A stretch of DNA of 64,000 nt from Rathayibacter rathayi (lineage in GTDB: Bacteria; Actinomycetota; Actinomycetes; Actinomycetales; Microbacteriaceae). Below are positions 1 to 8,867 of this stretch, piece after piece. The translations under genes and the position numbers were made by a program. How positions within the stretch are numbered: the stretch's first letter is position 1; each line of letters starts with the position of its first letter. The notes beneath the pieces are model-generated. The model was not told where the DNA came from and made no database searches. It worked only from the letters and a program-made list of their open reading frames with translations. The stretch lies in assembly GCF_004011095.1 (NCBI RefSeq), contig NZ_CP028129.1, positions 2,852,001 to 2,916,000 of the forward strand, written 5' to 3'.

Positions 1-317
1 GGAAGACGTTACGCCTCGTCGCCCAGTACGGCGACGCCTGCAACCTGTTCGGCACCGGCGCGGATGACGTGGCGCACAAGCTCGACGTGCTGAAGCGGCA
101 CTGCGACGAGCTCGGCCGCGACTACGCGGCGATCACGAGGACCATCACCGGCGGCGGCGATCCGATCGGCGACCCCGACGGCTTCGTGCGGGCGATGGAG
201 CAGTATGCGGCGCTCGGGATCGACCATGTGCAGCTCGCGCCGGCCGGACCCGACCCGGAGGCGTACGTCGCCCGGCTGGGCGAGGGAGTGATCGAGCGGG
301 TCGCCGCGCTCGGCTGA
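1..317 (+). CDS. LLM-class flavin/F420-dependent oxidoreductase, C-terminal fragment (cut by window edge)
   Basis: The frame is open from base 3 to the TGA at 315-317, so about 104 residues of the C-terminus are visible and the start lies outside the window. The segment LVAQYGDACNLFG near the beginning, followed by a helix with VLKRHCDELGRDY and a late GIDHVQLAP strand, is typical of the last strands of the TIM barrel in luciferase-like monooxygenases that use F420 or flavin. This family oxidises small molecules in the cytosol; the substrate cannot be told from this fragment. The next gene is on the opposite strand (convergent). Confidence 0.8.
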   Translation, partial: KTLRLVAQYGDACNLFGTGADDVAHKLDVLKRHCDELGRDYAAITRTITGGGDPIGDPDGFVRAMEQYAALGIDHVQLAPAGPDPEAYVARLGEGVIERVAALG

Positions 318-355
318 GCGACCGCGCGCCCGTGCCGGTTCGTCGGCGACCGCGA

Positions 356-406
356 GTGCTGCCGTTCAGCGCCGCTGTTCCGTGCTGCCGTTCGGCGCTG
401 CTGTTC
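356..406. repeat. Two-copy 25-bp direct repeat
   Basis: A 25-bp unit beginning GTGCTGCCGTTC occurs at 356-380 and again at 382-406 with two mismatches. It fills the gap between the convergent oxidoreductase and ANTAR genes and runs into the stop codon of the latter. It looks like a local slippage duplication. Confidence 0.7.
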
Positions 407-1094
407 AGAGGGCGATCAGGTCCTCGAGGAGGAGACGGGCGGTGTCGCTAGTCGAGGCACCGCGGGTGCGCGCCTTCGCGCGGAGCAACTCCCCTGCGGT
501 TTCGATACCGACGCCACTGCGGTGAGCGATCATCCCCTTGGCCTGCTCGATGACGATGCGGGAGTCGAGCGCGTGCTGGAACTGCTCGAGAGCCAGGGTG
601 TCGACTCGGGTGGTCCGCTCATGAACAAGGGCGATGGTGGCGACATCCGCGATGGTCTGCGCTGCCAACATCTCGGAGGCGTCGAGATCGCCCGCGGCCG
701 CCCGGAAGATCCCGAGGGCTCCGATCGTCCTGCCGGCGAGGCGGAGGGGGATCGAGTGCGCCGACTGGAATTCGCGGTCCAGCGCAGCCTCTGCGAAGTG
801 TGGCCACCGGGCGCTTGTCTCAGCGAAACTGCCTTCGGTGACGACCGCGCCGGTGCGCATCGTCTCGGCGAGGGGGCTGTCGCCCGGGGGGAGCTGCAGC
901 ATGTCGATGAGATGCGGTCGTTCGTCGGTCGAGGCGATCACGACAGGTTTGCCGTGCCCGTCGATGAGCACGATGCCCACGTCGTCGGCGTCGAGAAGGT
1001 TCGAGCACCGGTCGACGAGGTCGTGCAAGAGGTCGATCGCGTCGAATGCGTCGACCAGTGTGGTGGTGACGGTAATCAGGGTGTCCAGCAGCAT
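405..1094 (-). CDS. GAF-ANTAR domain transcription antitermination regulator
   Basis: The 229-residue protein has an N-terminal GAF-like sensor domain (about residues 10-150) and a C-terminal ANTAR three-helix domain (about 165-225) with the typical stretch ALDSRIVIEQAKGMIA. ANTAR proteins bind paired hexaloop hairpins in nascent RNA and prevent termination; GAF-ANTAR proteins are common in actinobacteria and often sense redox or small ligands. Length fits the two-domain class. No strong Shine-Dalgarno sequence precedes the ATG at 1094, so the start is a best guess. It appears monocistronic, with almost 500 bp of non-coding DNA upstream. Confidence 0.85.
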   Translation of the reverse strand: MLLDTLITVTTTLVDAFDAIDLLHDLVDRCSNLLDADDVGIVLIDGHGKPVVIASTDERPHLIDMLQLPPGDSPLAETMRTGAVVTEGSFAETSARWPHFAEAALDREFQSAHSIPLRLAGRTIGALGIFRAAAGDLDASEMLAAQTIADVATIALVHERTTRVDTLALEQFQHALDSRIVIEQAKGMIAHRSGVGIETAGELLRAKARTRGASTSDTARLLLEDLIAL

Positions 1095-1577
1095 CTGCGC
1101 TCGGTCAGGGACGGCCCCATCATCACATCTTACGTCTGCTTCAGATCGAGGATCCGACGGGACATGTCGAGCATTCTGCGGGCAGAGAGGTGGACGACGG
1201 AGGCGAGAACGTCGTCACGTCCTCGTCCGAGAGGCGGAGCGCGAACGCGGAAGGCGCTGTATCCCGCCGCGTGCCAGCAGCGATCAGCCGAGGGAGAGCG
1301 GAGACATCTGGACTGGCCGCGGGATAAGGAGAGGGGAAGGTGACGAATAATCGCGCCGGCATCCTACAATTGGCGACAGGGAAACTCTTTCGTCCCGCCT
1401 TATCCCGACAGCCTTTCCTCTGCATACTCGTCAGATGTCGCCCGTCGTCGCCGTCGGGTAGCGTTAAACACCAATCCGAGGAATCGACGAGTGCACGGTT
1501 GGTTGGCAGAACGGAGTGTTCCAGCATGGAATGCTGCCCCATCATAAGCAGTCGAGACATGAGGAGCACGCCTGCGG
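1095..1577. other. Intergenic region without a convincing gene
   Basis: No complete gene is supported. On the minus strand at about 1130-1260 there is a short coding-like tail ending RRILDLKQT and a stop, readable only if a one-base shift is allowed, so it may be debris of an older gene. The segment from 1330 to 1560 is locally AT-richer and could hold promoters for the flanking divergent genes. Confidence 0.4.
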
Positions 1578-2450
1578 ATGTCCGCGGGTACAGCCGTGAT
1601 CGACGCCCTCTTCACAGCGGTGACATCGGGGGTCGATCTCATGCACGATGAGTTCTCCGGAAGGATCATCACGACACACACAGAACTCGCGTCGAGCCTC
1701 ACCGTCAAGGAGAGCCGGATTCCGCGAGAAGTCCATTCGCTCGAGGGGCGCGAGGCGCACGGGTGGTTTGACTCGTGGGGGGCGCGCATTGTGCCCAGCG
1801 GCCCTCTCGCGATTCGAACCGAGGTCTTCGATGCGCCGGGGATGACCCTGATCCGCATCTGGCACACCGCGGCGCAGATCATCCCCACGTCGGACTCGCG
1901 CTCAACGGCACTGCTCCCTCTCGGCGGTCAACTTCGTGTTCTGACCGAGGACGGCCGGCAGATCGGGGATCTCACTCGCGGGCAGCTGGGACTCGCGGGG
2001 AAAGACGCCTCCTACAGTCTTCACGCCTCGGCTCCGGTGAGTTGGATGGGCGTCAAGATGGCGGGGCGCGTCGGTGCCGGCGCGGTAGCGGATCGCGAGA
2101 CTGTCGTCCTGCGGGATCCCGACCAGCTCCCGCTGGTCGCCGTGTCGATGATCAACTCCCTCTTCGCCCATCCGGAAGCGCTGGACTCGGCGTCCCTGGC
2201 GCACCTGAGGACTGCACTGCTCGAAGTGCTGGGCAGCGCAGCGGTGAGTGCGCGTCATCATCAGGTGCAGTAGGCGACGGGGTTCCTTATCAGTCAGATC
2301 GGAGCCTCGCCGGCGGAGGCGCTGCTCATCATGCGTCTTTACGCGGTCCGCCACTCCCTCTCCCTCACCGAGGTCGCGGTCGAGGTCGTCGCTCGGCGTC
2401 TCGACCTCTCCGGCGAGTCGGGGCCTCACGGCTTCCGGCCCGGACGAGTC
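1578..2450 (+). pseudogene. Decayed AraC-family regulator of the local W-H paralogue family
   Basis: The first 231 codons encode the family's N-terminal ligand-binding domain, including MTLIRIWHTAAQI, and stop at a TAG (2271-2273). The same frame then continues for about 50 codons with a recognisable second half of an AraC DNA-binding domain: QIGASPAEALLIMRLYAVR followed by SLTEVAVEVV. The first helix-turn-helix, about 30 residues in intact relatives such as 3852-4796, is missing, so an in-frame deletion plus a nonsense codon has destroyed the gene. A 231-residue product lacking the DNA-binding domain could still be made. A GTG or ATG upstream of 1578 cannot be excluded as the start. Confidence 0.65.
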
Positions 2451-2467
2451 GGAGGGCGGGCGCGGGC

Positions 2468-2775
2468 TCAGCGCTGGGTGCTCTTGTACCCGCAGGTGAT
2501 CCTTGCGTCGCCCGCCGCCACGCTGTCCTCGGCCGGGCCGAGGGCGGTCACGGTACCCAACCGTGCTGGGTCGGCGGCGGCCGCGCAGAAAGACTGCGTG
2601 TCGGCCTCACTGCCGGTCGCCGTGGTCGCCGTGGTGGCCGGGACGACGACGAGGTCTGAAGCGCTGTCGCGGCCCGCGGGCACCCGGGTGTCGCCCTCCT
2701 GGGAGAAGCAGTCGCCGACCTCGACCACCGCGCCGACGGACTCCGTCGCCCGTGGCCCGCCGAGAAAGCCTGGCT
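2468..2775 (-). pseudogene. Remnant of a secreted or lipoprotein-type gene (C-terminal piece)
   Basis: On the minus strand about 100 codons show strong G/C third-position bias and end in a stop at 2468-2470. The text contains AVVEVGDCFSQEGDTRV and a second cysteine pair near the end (ITCGYK). The VGDCF pattern followed by spaced cysteines resembles extracytoplasmic domains of actinobacterial septum-formation-like proteins. No signal peptide or credible start is found upstream, so this is probably a 5'-truncated fragment between the AraC remnant and the TetR gene. Confidence 0.4.
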
Positions 2776-2915
2776 GGACGAAGGGTCGGCGGATCCCACA
2801 AGATGGGCGGTGCTGACGCGCCGATCGTACGGAGTATTCGCGTGAGGTGCGCAAGTCCACCGCCACATCCCGCCACGTCCGGTGATTCGCAGCTTGCACT
2901 TGAGAATCTGTCGGA

Positions 2916-3305
2916 ATGAATGACTCCGAAACAACATTCCGGACGCCTCCGACTCAGGAGCGCGCGCAACAGACCGTCGACCGGATGCTGGACGCCACGC
3001 GGGTGCTTCTGTTGGAGAACCGGGGCGCTTGGCCGACGACCGCTGCCGTGGCGCAGCGAGCGGGCGTCTCGATCGGCATCCTCTACCGCTACTTCCGGGG
3101 CCAGCGTGACCTCGTCACCACGTCGCGTCGAGAAGATCCGGTCGCCGTGGCGCACACGGCGCTCGTCCGGGCGGCAGGGATGGCTGCATCCGCACCCGCC
3201 TCCGATCAGCGCAGCAAGCGGCAGGCTGTCGCCGCGCTGAACGACTTCATCGCGGCTCTCGCGGATGAGCCGGACGCTGTGCGCAGCGCCGAGCTCTACG
3301 AGTAG
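2916..3305 (+). CDS. TetR-type regulator, C-terminally shortened
   Basis: The N-terminal 70 residues are a TetR DNA-binding domain: a helix RMLDATRVLLLENRG, then the helix-turn-helix with VAQRAGVSIGILYRYFRGQ. TetR repressors normally have 180-210 residues; this one stops at 129, losing most of the ligand-binding and dimerisation helices. It may be a truncated gene or a DNA-binding-only product. A hairpin at 3355-3391 follows the stop. No clear target gene is adjacent. Confidence 0.6.
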   Translation: MNDSETTFRTPPTQERAQQTVDRMLDATRVLLLENRGAWPTTAAVAQRAGVSIGILYRYFRGQRDLVTTSRREDPVAVAHTALVRAAGMAASAPASDQRSKRQAVAALNDFIAALADEPDAVRSAELYE

Positions 3306-3354
3306 GAGGCCGGAACCCGAACAGAGCCGACCCGACGAGAGGCGATTTGAACGC

Positions 3355-3391
3355 CCCGGGTTGTCTTCGCGCACGGCTGAGACAACCCGGG
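3355..3391. terminator. Hairpin after the TetR gene
   Basis: Perfect 11-bp arms CCCGGGTTGTC (3355-3365) and GACAACCCGGG (3381-3391) enclose a 15-nt loop, 50 bp past the TetR stop. No T-run follows, as is common for actinobacterial terminators. Confidence 0.6.
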
Positions 3392-3851
3392 CCCCCCTTC
3401 CTGCAACCACCCGAGAGCACGAGCGCTCTCGCTCCTGCTCGCGGAGAGCGCCGCGGCTCTGGGCCTTGCGCCGCGCCTGTGCGAGAACGGCCGAGCCGCG
3501 ACGGTCGGACGGATTGCGCCACGGCATCGAAGAGCGCGCCGCAGCGGCCGGATCCTCTTCTTTTTGATCCGTCTCTTCTCGCCCTTCCGAGAAGGCGCGG
3601 CTGGGCAAGGCTGCCCTCCTTCTCCCCGCCATTCCGCGGATGACACGAGGAGTGATCCCGACGATCCATCGATTGCTCCACGAATCAGGCACATTACCCC
3701 GGCGATTGCCGCCGAAAGAGGCGGGCGTTGCCGGATTCGGCATTTGACAGAGCGGAGTCGCCAGGGTGTAAGCACACTCATTACGGCACCTGCTCCATGC
3801 GGCTGTCGATCGCTCGTTGTCATTCGAGACGATGAGAGAGAGGACTTCTGC
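3392..3851. other. Intergenic region upstream of AraC-type gene
   Basis: No gene is supported here. A small hairpin with GGATC/GATCC arms lies near 3550-3570 in a T-rich patch. The last 40 bases hold the Shine-Dalgarno sequence of the next gene and presumably its promoter; nothing else is recognisable. Confidence 0.4.
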
Positions 3852-4796
3852 ATGCCCGCTGAGACACCGCGGTACAAATACTCGCTCCGGGGACAAGACG
3901 CCCTGGCCTGGCTCGCCGAACGGGAGATGTGCGGCGAGGAGGTCGGCGACTCCGAAATCCGGCTGGTCGCCGACGAGATCGTCCTCCCCGACCTCCGGAT
4001 GGCCCGCCTCTGGCACACTGCCGCCTCCTACACCATCGCCCGGACATCGCAGTCGGCCCTGCTGCTGCTCCAGATCGAGGGGACGTGCACGATCGACTCC
4101 GACGAGTGGAACGAGCCGGCCGAGCTCGGACCAGGAGACGCCGCCGTCCTCCCGGGCGGGACCCGCTTCGGCCTCTCCTCGGAGTCCACGACCGCCCGGT
4201 ACGAACTCGACTACGAACTCGAGGTCCTCCCGCCCGCTGCCCGCGAGGAGTTGGCGCAGGGGAGGATCCTCGTCGCTCCCGCGAGGGAATACCGGGACGC
4301 GGTCGCCGCGACCTCGAACGCGGCCCTCAACTCCGGCATGAGCCTGCGCGATGCCGGGTTCTCGGACTTCGCGGCGGGAGTGCGACACCTGATGACGGCG
4401 CTCCTGCTGCAGGCGCTCGAGACCTCGAGCCCCTGGCTGCTGACCTCGACCAGCGCTCTGCACCGCAACGCGATGCGCGTCATCGCGGCGCGAGCGGCCG
4501 ACCCCGGCTTCGATATCGAATCGCTGGCGGCGGCCGTCAGGACCTCCCCGCGCAACCTCCGGCATGTGTTCGCTCAGGCCGGAACGACGGCGAAGGTGGC
4601 GCTCACGGCGGAGCGGGTGCGGCTCGCGCGGCAGCAGCTGGCACGTCGGGCGGAGGGGCGCTCCCTCACGCGCGCCGAGGTCGCGCGCCTCTCCGGATTC
4701 AGGGACGTGCGGGCGCTACGGCGGGCGGTCGCGAAGCAGGTGGACGAGGGGTTGGCGGAGGAGCCCGCCACCCGCCGGGAGACCGGGGCGCGCTGA
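3852..4796 (+). CDS. AraC-family transcriptional regulator (W-H paralogue family, intact)
   Basis: A 314-residue protein begins at ATG 3852, chosen because GAGAGAGGA lies 9 bases upstream; the frame is open further 5' but without coding character. Residues 30-200 form a cupin-like AraC_binding_2-type domain with the local signature DLRMARLWHTAAS and a sensor strand ALLLLQIEGTC. Residues 215-300 form the AraC double helix-turn-helix (FDIESLAAAVRTSPRNLRHV, then SLTRAEVARLSGF). It is the only family member here with no partner secreted-protein gene next to it. Ligand unknown. Confidence 0.8.
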   Translation: MPAETPRYKYSLRGQDALAWLAEREMCGEEVGDSEIRLVADEIVLPDLRMARLWHTAASYTIARTSQSALLLLQIEGTCTIDSDEWNEPAELGPGDAAVLPGGTRFGLSSESTTARYELDYELEVLPPAAREELAQGRILVAPAREYRDAVAATSNAALNSGMSLRDAGFSDFAAGVRHLMTALLLQALETSSPWLLTSTSALHRNAMRVIAARAADPGFDIESLAAAVRTSPRNLRHVFAQAGTTAKVALTAERVRLARQQLARRAEGRSLTRAEVARLSGFRDVRALRRAVAKQVDEGLAEEPATRRETGAR

Positions 4797-4886
4797 GGGG
4801 CGCGGCGTCGATCTGGCGCGTTGCCCTTCGCCGGCCGAGCTCGGGGCGTCGCTCGCCCGATGGTCGGTCCGGCGCACAGACGCGAT

Positions 4887-4905
4887 CAGCCTCGGTTGTG
4901 AACGC
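4887..4905. repeat. Half-copy of the AACCGAGGCTG hairpin family
   Basis: CAGCCTCGGTTGTGAACGC matches the right arm of the elements at 25704-25721 and 31167-31184. No complementary left arm is visible upstream, so this is a solitary arm in the gap between two convergent genes. Confidence 0.55.
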
Positions 4906-4907
4906 GG

Positions 4908-5915
4908 TCAGGCGGCGACGCGCGCGTTCGCCTGCGCGAGCAACGCGACCGAGCGCAGCCGCGCCTCCGTCCGCAGCGGCGCGTGGGCGACGATGACCTC
5001 ATCGGCGTCGGCGGAGCGGGCGAAGTCGGCAGCGTAGTCGGCCACCTGGTCGCCTGTGCCGACACCGGTGTAGGTGGTCATGCTCGCGACGTGGGCGCCG
5101 ATCGGGGCGCTGAGCAGGGCGTCGAGTTCCTCGTCGTCGAAGGTCTGGCCAAGCGGGATCTGCGCGCTCTGGCGCAGCAGCATCACGAGGCGGGCCCGCT
5201 TCATCTGCGTGAACTGCTCCTGCGCGTCCTCTTCGGTGTCCGAGGCGATGGCGTTCATCCCGGCGATGACGTAGGGGGCGTCGAGCTGCTCGGAGGGGCG
5301 GAAGCCGCGGCGGTAGTCGGCGACGGCCTGGTGCAGTGCATCCGGAGCGAAATGCGAGGCGAACGCGTAGGGCAGGCCGAGTGCGGCGGCGAGCTGCGCG
5401 CCGACGAGCGATGAGCCGAGGATGTAGAGGGGGACGCGGGTGCCGGCGCCGGGGGTCGCGCGCACGCCGGGGATACGGGACTCGCCGGCGAGGAATGCCT
5501 GCAGTTCGAGCACGTCCTGCGGGAAACGCTCGGAGGAGTCTGGGTCGCGGCGAAGCGCGCAGACGGTGGCCTGGTCACTGCCGGGCGCGCGGCCGAGCCC
5601 CAAGTCGATCCGGCCGGGGTGCAGGGTCTCGAGGGTACCGAACTGCTCGGCGATGGTGAGCGGAGCGTGGTTCGGGAGCATGACTCCGCCGGAGCCGAGG
5701 CGGATGCTGGACGTCTGCGAGGCGACGTGGGCGATCAGCACCGAGGTCGCGCTCGAGGCGATGCTCGCCATGTTGTGGTGCTCGGCGTACCAGACGCGGC
5801 GGTAGCCGTTCCGCTCGGCCTCCTGGGCCAGGGCGACGGAGGCGGCGAAGCTGTCGCGAGCGGTCTCACCGGGGGCGATGGGGGCAAGGTCGAGGATGGA
5901 GAGGGGAACGCTCAT
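4908..5915 (-). CDS. LLM-class flavin-dependent oxidoreductase (MsnO8/YhbW-like)
   Basis: The 335-residue protein starts at ATG 5915 ([17 protein letters not shown]). This opening, followed by [12 protein letters not shown] around residue 40 and [22 protein letters not shown], is the hallmark of the luciferase-like MsnO8/YhbW group, single-component-like flavin monooxygenases of TIM-barrel fold. The middle [10 protein letters not shown] segment contacts flavin phosphate in the family. The start of the aldo/keto reductase operon lies just upstream on the same strand with a 52-bp gap, so both are probably co-transcribed. Substrate unknown. Confidence 0.88.
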   Translation of the reverse strand: MSVPLSILDLAPIAPGETARDSFAASVALAQEAERNGYRRVWYAEHHNMASIASSATSVLIAHVASQTSSIRLGSGGVMLPNHAPLTIAEQFGTLETLHPGRIDLGLGRAPGSDQATVCALRRDPDSSERFPQDVLELQAFLAGESRIPGVRATPGAGTRVPLYILGSSLVGAQLAAALGLPYAFASHFAPDALHQAVADYRRGFRPSEQLDAPYVIAGMNAIASDTEEDAQEQFTQMKRARLVMLLRQSAQIPLGQTFDDEELDALLSAPIGAHVASMTTYTGVGTGDQVADYAADFARSADADEVIVAHAPLRTEARLRSVALLAQANARVAA

Positions 5916-5967
5916 ACGGAGGGGAACGCCCGCGACAGCGCCGGTGTTCCCGTCGCGAGCGTCGTCC

Positions 5968-6831
5968 TCAGGCGTCGGGGATGTCGCGGCCGTACTCCGC
6001 GAGCGTGACGGCCTCGGGCTCCGGTCCGCCGCGCACTCCGGCCTCGAGGGCGTCGATGCGGGCGAGCTCGGAGCCGGAGAGCGAGAAGTCGAAGACGTCG
6101 ATGTTCTCGGCGATCCGCTCGGGTCTGGTCGATTTCGGGATGACCTGGCGTCCCTCCTGCAGGTGCCAGCGCAGCATGACCTGCGCCGCCGTCTTGCCAT
6201 ACTTGGCGCCGAGCTCGAGGAGGACCGGGTCGTCGAAGCTGCGGCGCGGGGAGTCGCGGTAGGCGGTGATGCCGCCGAGCGGCGACCAGGCCTGGGTGAG
6301 GATGTCGTTCTCGCAGCCAAAGCGCTCGACGCGCCGCTGCTGGAAGTACGGGTGCACCTCCAGCTGGTTGACGGCGGGCACGACGTCGGTCTCGGCGAGC
6401 AGGCGGGTGAGGTGCTCGAGCATGAAGTTGCTCACCCCGATCGCCCGGACCCGCCCGTCGGCGAGCAGCGTCTCGAGGGCCCGATAGGCGTCGAGGGTGC
6501 GCTCGAAGGCCTCGGGTAGGGCCTGGTGCAGGATCAGCAGGTCGATCCGTTCGACGCCGAGCTTGGCCGCGCTCGTCTCGAAGGCGTGCAGAGTCCGGTC
6601 GTAGCCGTAGTCGCTGATCCACACCTTCGTCTCGACGAAGACGTCGTCGCGGCCGGCGATCGCCTCGCCCACCTCGCGTTCGTTGCCGTAGGCCGCTGCT
6701 GTGTCGATGTGCCGGTATCCCGCGTCGAGCGCGGCCGCGACGGCGGCGCGGGTCTCGTCGGGCGGAGTCTGGAAGACGCCGAGTCCGAGGGCGGGGATCT
6801 CGACACCATTGTGGAGAGTGAACGTGTCCAT
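5968..6831 (-). CDS. Aldo/keto reductase (2,5-diketogluconate reductase-like)
   Basis: A 287-residue NADPH-dependent carbonyl reductase. The catalytic tetrad is intact: D43 in [13 protein letters not shown]48, K69 in ETKVW and H102 in LLILHQ. The GVSNF and [11 protein letters not shown] motifs (the latter binds the NADPH phosphate) are present, and length is normal for the family. It reduces aldehydes or ketones in the cytosol; the sequence class includes 2,5-diketo-D-gluconate reductases but the real substrate is unknown. It precedes the LLM oxidoreductase on the same strand and probably shares its transcript. Confidence 0.9.
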   Translation of the reverse strand: MDTFTLHNGVEIPALGLGVFQTPPDETRAAVAAALDAGYRHIDTAAAYGNEREVGEAIAGRDDVFVETKVWISDYGYDRTLHAFETSAAKLGVERIDLLILHQALPEAFERTLDAYRALETLLADGRVRAIGVSNFMLEHLTRLLAETDVVPAVNQLEVHPYFQQRRVERFGCENDILTQAWSPLGGITAYRDSPRRSFDDPVLLELGAKYGKTAAQVMLRWHLQEGRQVIPKSTRPERIAENIDVFDFSLSGSELARIDALEAGVRGGPEPEAVTLAEYGRDIPDA

Positions 6832-7344
6832 GCGCCCACGCTACGTCCGCGGGCATCGAGTCGCGCGACAATCCGCGCGATGCTCCCTCGGGGGACTCGG
6901 ACGGGGGCCCTCGGTCCTCGATCGGCAGGACCACTTGTGTCCCGGCCCGCGTCGCCCGGGGTCAGCTGGGAACGCCGGCTCTCTGCGACGCCGTGCGATG
7001 AAAGATGACCGCTCAGCGCCCGTGGATCGCGCCGCCGGGCGGCCGCTCGCCCCGGCGAGCGTTCAGGTCTGCAGGCTGAGTGGGAGTCGACGATCATCGA
7101 ACGCCCGCTGAACGATGGGTCGCCGGACGAGCTGCTCGGGCGTGGTGGTTGTTCACGTTCGCGCGTCAGTGCGATTACGAGACCCGGGTAAACCTGCGAC
7201 CGTCGGTGGACGCCGCGGATCATGTCGAGGAACGTGATCGAACGGGACAAGACCCAGAGCCTCCCAGTCCCACTCAGCTCGCGGCGGCTGCCGAGCGGGG
7301 GCCCTCGGCGCTCGCCTCGCGGTCGAAGCGGTCGCGGAAAGGGC
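6832..7344. other. Intergenic region upstream of aldo/keto reductase and epimerase remnant
   Basis: No gene supported. It must hold the promoter of the minus-strand reductase. The right-hand half replaces the missing 5' part of the sugar epimerase and has no similarity to it, so a deletion junction lies near 7340. Confidence 0.4.
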
Positions 7345-7788
7345 ATGACCCTTGGCCTCGAGGTCTGCAACCGCTACGAGACCAACGTCATCAACACCGC
7401 GGCGGACGCTCTGCGCCTCGCCGACGACATCGGTGCCGACAACGTCCTGATCCACCTCGTCACGTACCACATGAACATCGAGGAGGACGACTACTTCCGC
7501 CCGGTGCTGCTGGTCGGGGATCGTCTCGGATATGTCCACATCGGCGAGAACCACCGCGGCTATCTCGGCAGCGGCCACCTCGATGTCACGAGCTTCTTCC
7601 ACGCCCTGGCCGCGATCGACTACCGCGGGCCGATCACCGTCGAGTCCTTCTCGTCGGTCGTCGTCTCGCCGACCCTCTCCAGTGACCTCGCCGTGTGGCG
7701 GAACCTGTGGAACGACGGGCCGGCGCTCGCCCGCCACGCCCGCGGGGTCCTGGTGAACGCGCTGGAGAGCAGCCGTGGCGAAGCCTGA
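7345..7788 (+). pseudogene. C-terminal half of a sugar phosphate isomerase/epimerase (tagatose/psicose 3-epimerase-like)
   Basis: From MTLGLEVCNRYETN onward the reading frame matches the second half of D-tagatose 3-epimerase-type TIM barrels: metal ligands are suggested by LEVCNRYE, the HLVTYHMNIEEDD segment, the GYVHIGENHRGYLG segment and the final ITVESFSS. The first ~130-150 residues (initial barrel strands and first metal ligands) are absent, so the enzyme cannot be functional. HLVTYHMN replaces the usual HLDTYHMN, losing a metal-binding aspartate, another sign of decay. Its stop overlaps the start of the kinase gene, indicating a former sugar-catabolism operon. Confidence 0.75.
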
Positions 7789-8521
7789 GGGGGAGGTCGC
7801 CGCGGATGTGGAGCCGCTCGGCGTGGGATCCTCGGGCGTGGAATCCTCGGGCGTCAAATCTCCGGGCGTCGAATCTCCGGGCGTCAATGAGCTGGCCCGG
7901 CGCGCTCTCGCCCTGACCGGACCGGGCCGCCGCGCGGTCGTCGCGATCGCCGGCAGCCCCGGCGCGGGCAAGACCACACTCGCCCGCGCCGTCGTCGCCC
8001 GCGCGAACGAGCTCGCGGGGGAGGGGACCGCCGCGTTCGTGCCGATGGACGGCTTTCACCTCGCCAATGCGACACTGGACGAGCTCGGCCGCCACGATCG
8101 CAAGGGTGCCCTCGATACGTTCGACGGCTGGGGCTTCCTCGCCCTGGTCCGGCGACTGCGGGCCGAGACCGACCAGGTGGTCTACGCGCCCACCTTCGAC
8201 CGCGCGGTCGACGAGGGGGTGGCCGGCGCGCTGGCCGTGCACCCCTCGGCCGCGCTGGTGGTGCTGGAGGGCAACTACGTTCTGGTGGACGAGGGCCCGT
8301 GGGCGCTGCTGCGTGCCGAATTCGACGAAGCCTGGTTCTGCGCAACGCCCGAGGCCGAGCGCTTCGAGCGACTGGTCGACCGGCACGTCTCGTTCGGCCG
8401 GGCTCCGGAAGCGGCGTCCGCCTGGGCGTCTGAGGTCGACGGCGCGAATGCGCTACTCATCGAAGCCACCCGTGGCCGCGCCGATCTGATCGTGTCGGGG
8501 ACGGCGGCGGGCATCGTCTAA
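7775..8521 (+). CDS. P-loop nucleoside/sugar kinase family protein
   Basis: A 248-residue kinase starting at GTG 7775, overlapping the epimerase remnant by 14 bp. A Walker A loop GSPGAGKTTLAR lies near residue 58, followed by VPMDGFHLAN and DTFDGWGFL, which places it with uridine kinase/pantothenate kinase-like enzymes often found beside sugar epimerases; it probably phosphorylates a sugar. Residues 15-35 are an unusual Ser-Gly-Val-rich linker encoded by four 15-bp tandem repeats (7820-7879), so the true functional start could be after the repeat. The C-terminus abuts the hairpin at 8522-8593. Confidence 0.8.
   Translation: MAKPEGEVAADVEPLGVGSSGVESSGVKSPGVESPGVNELARRALALTGPGRRAVVAIAGSPGAGKTTLARAVVARANELAGEGTAAFVPMDGFHLANATLDELGRHDRKGALDTFDGWGFLALVRRLRAETDQVVYAPTFDRAVDEGVAGALAVHPSAALVVLEGNYVLVDEGPWALLRAEFDEAWFCATPEAERFERLVDRHVSFGRAPEAASAWASEVDGANALLIEATRGRADLIVSGTAAGIV
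7820..7879 (+). repeat. Four tandem 15-bp repeats inside the kinase gene
   Basis: Units beginning GGCGTGGGATCCTCG, GGCGTGGAATCCTCG, GGCGTCAAATCTCCG and GGCGTCGAATCTCCG are in frame and encode a pentapeptide repeat of the form GV(E/K)SS or GV(E/K)SP in the N-terminal linker. Copy number could change by slippage without breaking the frame. Confidence 0.85.
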
Positions 8522-8593
8522 CGCACAACGTCAGCTGAGAGTGCCCGTCATCCACGATGGTGGATGAGGAGGCGTCTCAGCTGACGTTGTGCG
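8522..8593. repeat. Two-tier inverted repeat (19-bp outer, 6-bp inner stem)
   Basis: Outer arms CGCACAACGTCAGCTGAGA (8522-8540) and its exact complement (8575-8593) enclose an inner hairpin ATCCAC-GATG-GTGGAT (8550-8565). It starts one base after the kinase stop and its right arm lies inside the coding remnant on the minus strand. It can act as a bidirectional terminator and shares its nested architecture, not its sequence, with the other elements of this window. Confidence 0.85.
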
Positions 8594-8853
8594 GCGTCCG
8601 TGCGGGAGACGATGACCTTGCCGTCCTTGGGGTGGGTGTAGATGTTGTTGCCGGCGGGCTCGCCGATCGGTGTCGACGCCGAGGGGACGGCCGCGTAGAT
8701 GCTCTCGTTGCCGTCCCTCCGATACGCGACTCCGTTCTTGACGTAGGTCGTGATGTCCTGAGAGGCCGTCGAATTACTCGACCGGTTGAAGTAGTGAATC
8801 GCCGAATCTGTTCCCGAGATGATGACCGTGACCGAGGTCCGATCGCCCGCGTC
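8548..8853 (-). pseudogene. C-terminal remnant of a secreted protein
   Basis: About 101 codons on the minus strand have coding character (TSVTVIISGTDSAIHYFN, then NGVAYRRDGNESIYAAVP and NNIYTHPKDGKVIVS). A TGA at 8854-8856 closes the frame on the 5' side and no start codon or leader is present. The style (Ser/Thr/Asn-rich beta strands) resembles an extracellular Ig-like or repeat domain, so it is probably what is left of a second surface-protein gene next to the intact one at 8868-10325, or of that gene's former C-terminus in another frame. Confidence 0.5.
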
Positions 8854-8867
8854 TCAGGACAGCCGGG

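Noticed and set aside
1141..1569. 142-codon minus-strand frame in the 1.1-1.6 kb gap
   Set aside because: No ribosome binding site, poor codon bias and no recognisable fold; only its far end looks coding in a shifted frame.
2607..4565. A 652-codon minus-strand open frame
   Set aside because: It is antisense to the TetR and AraC genes, has no family motif, and arises from the high GC content.
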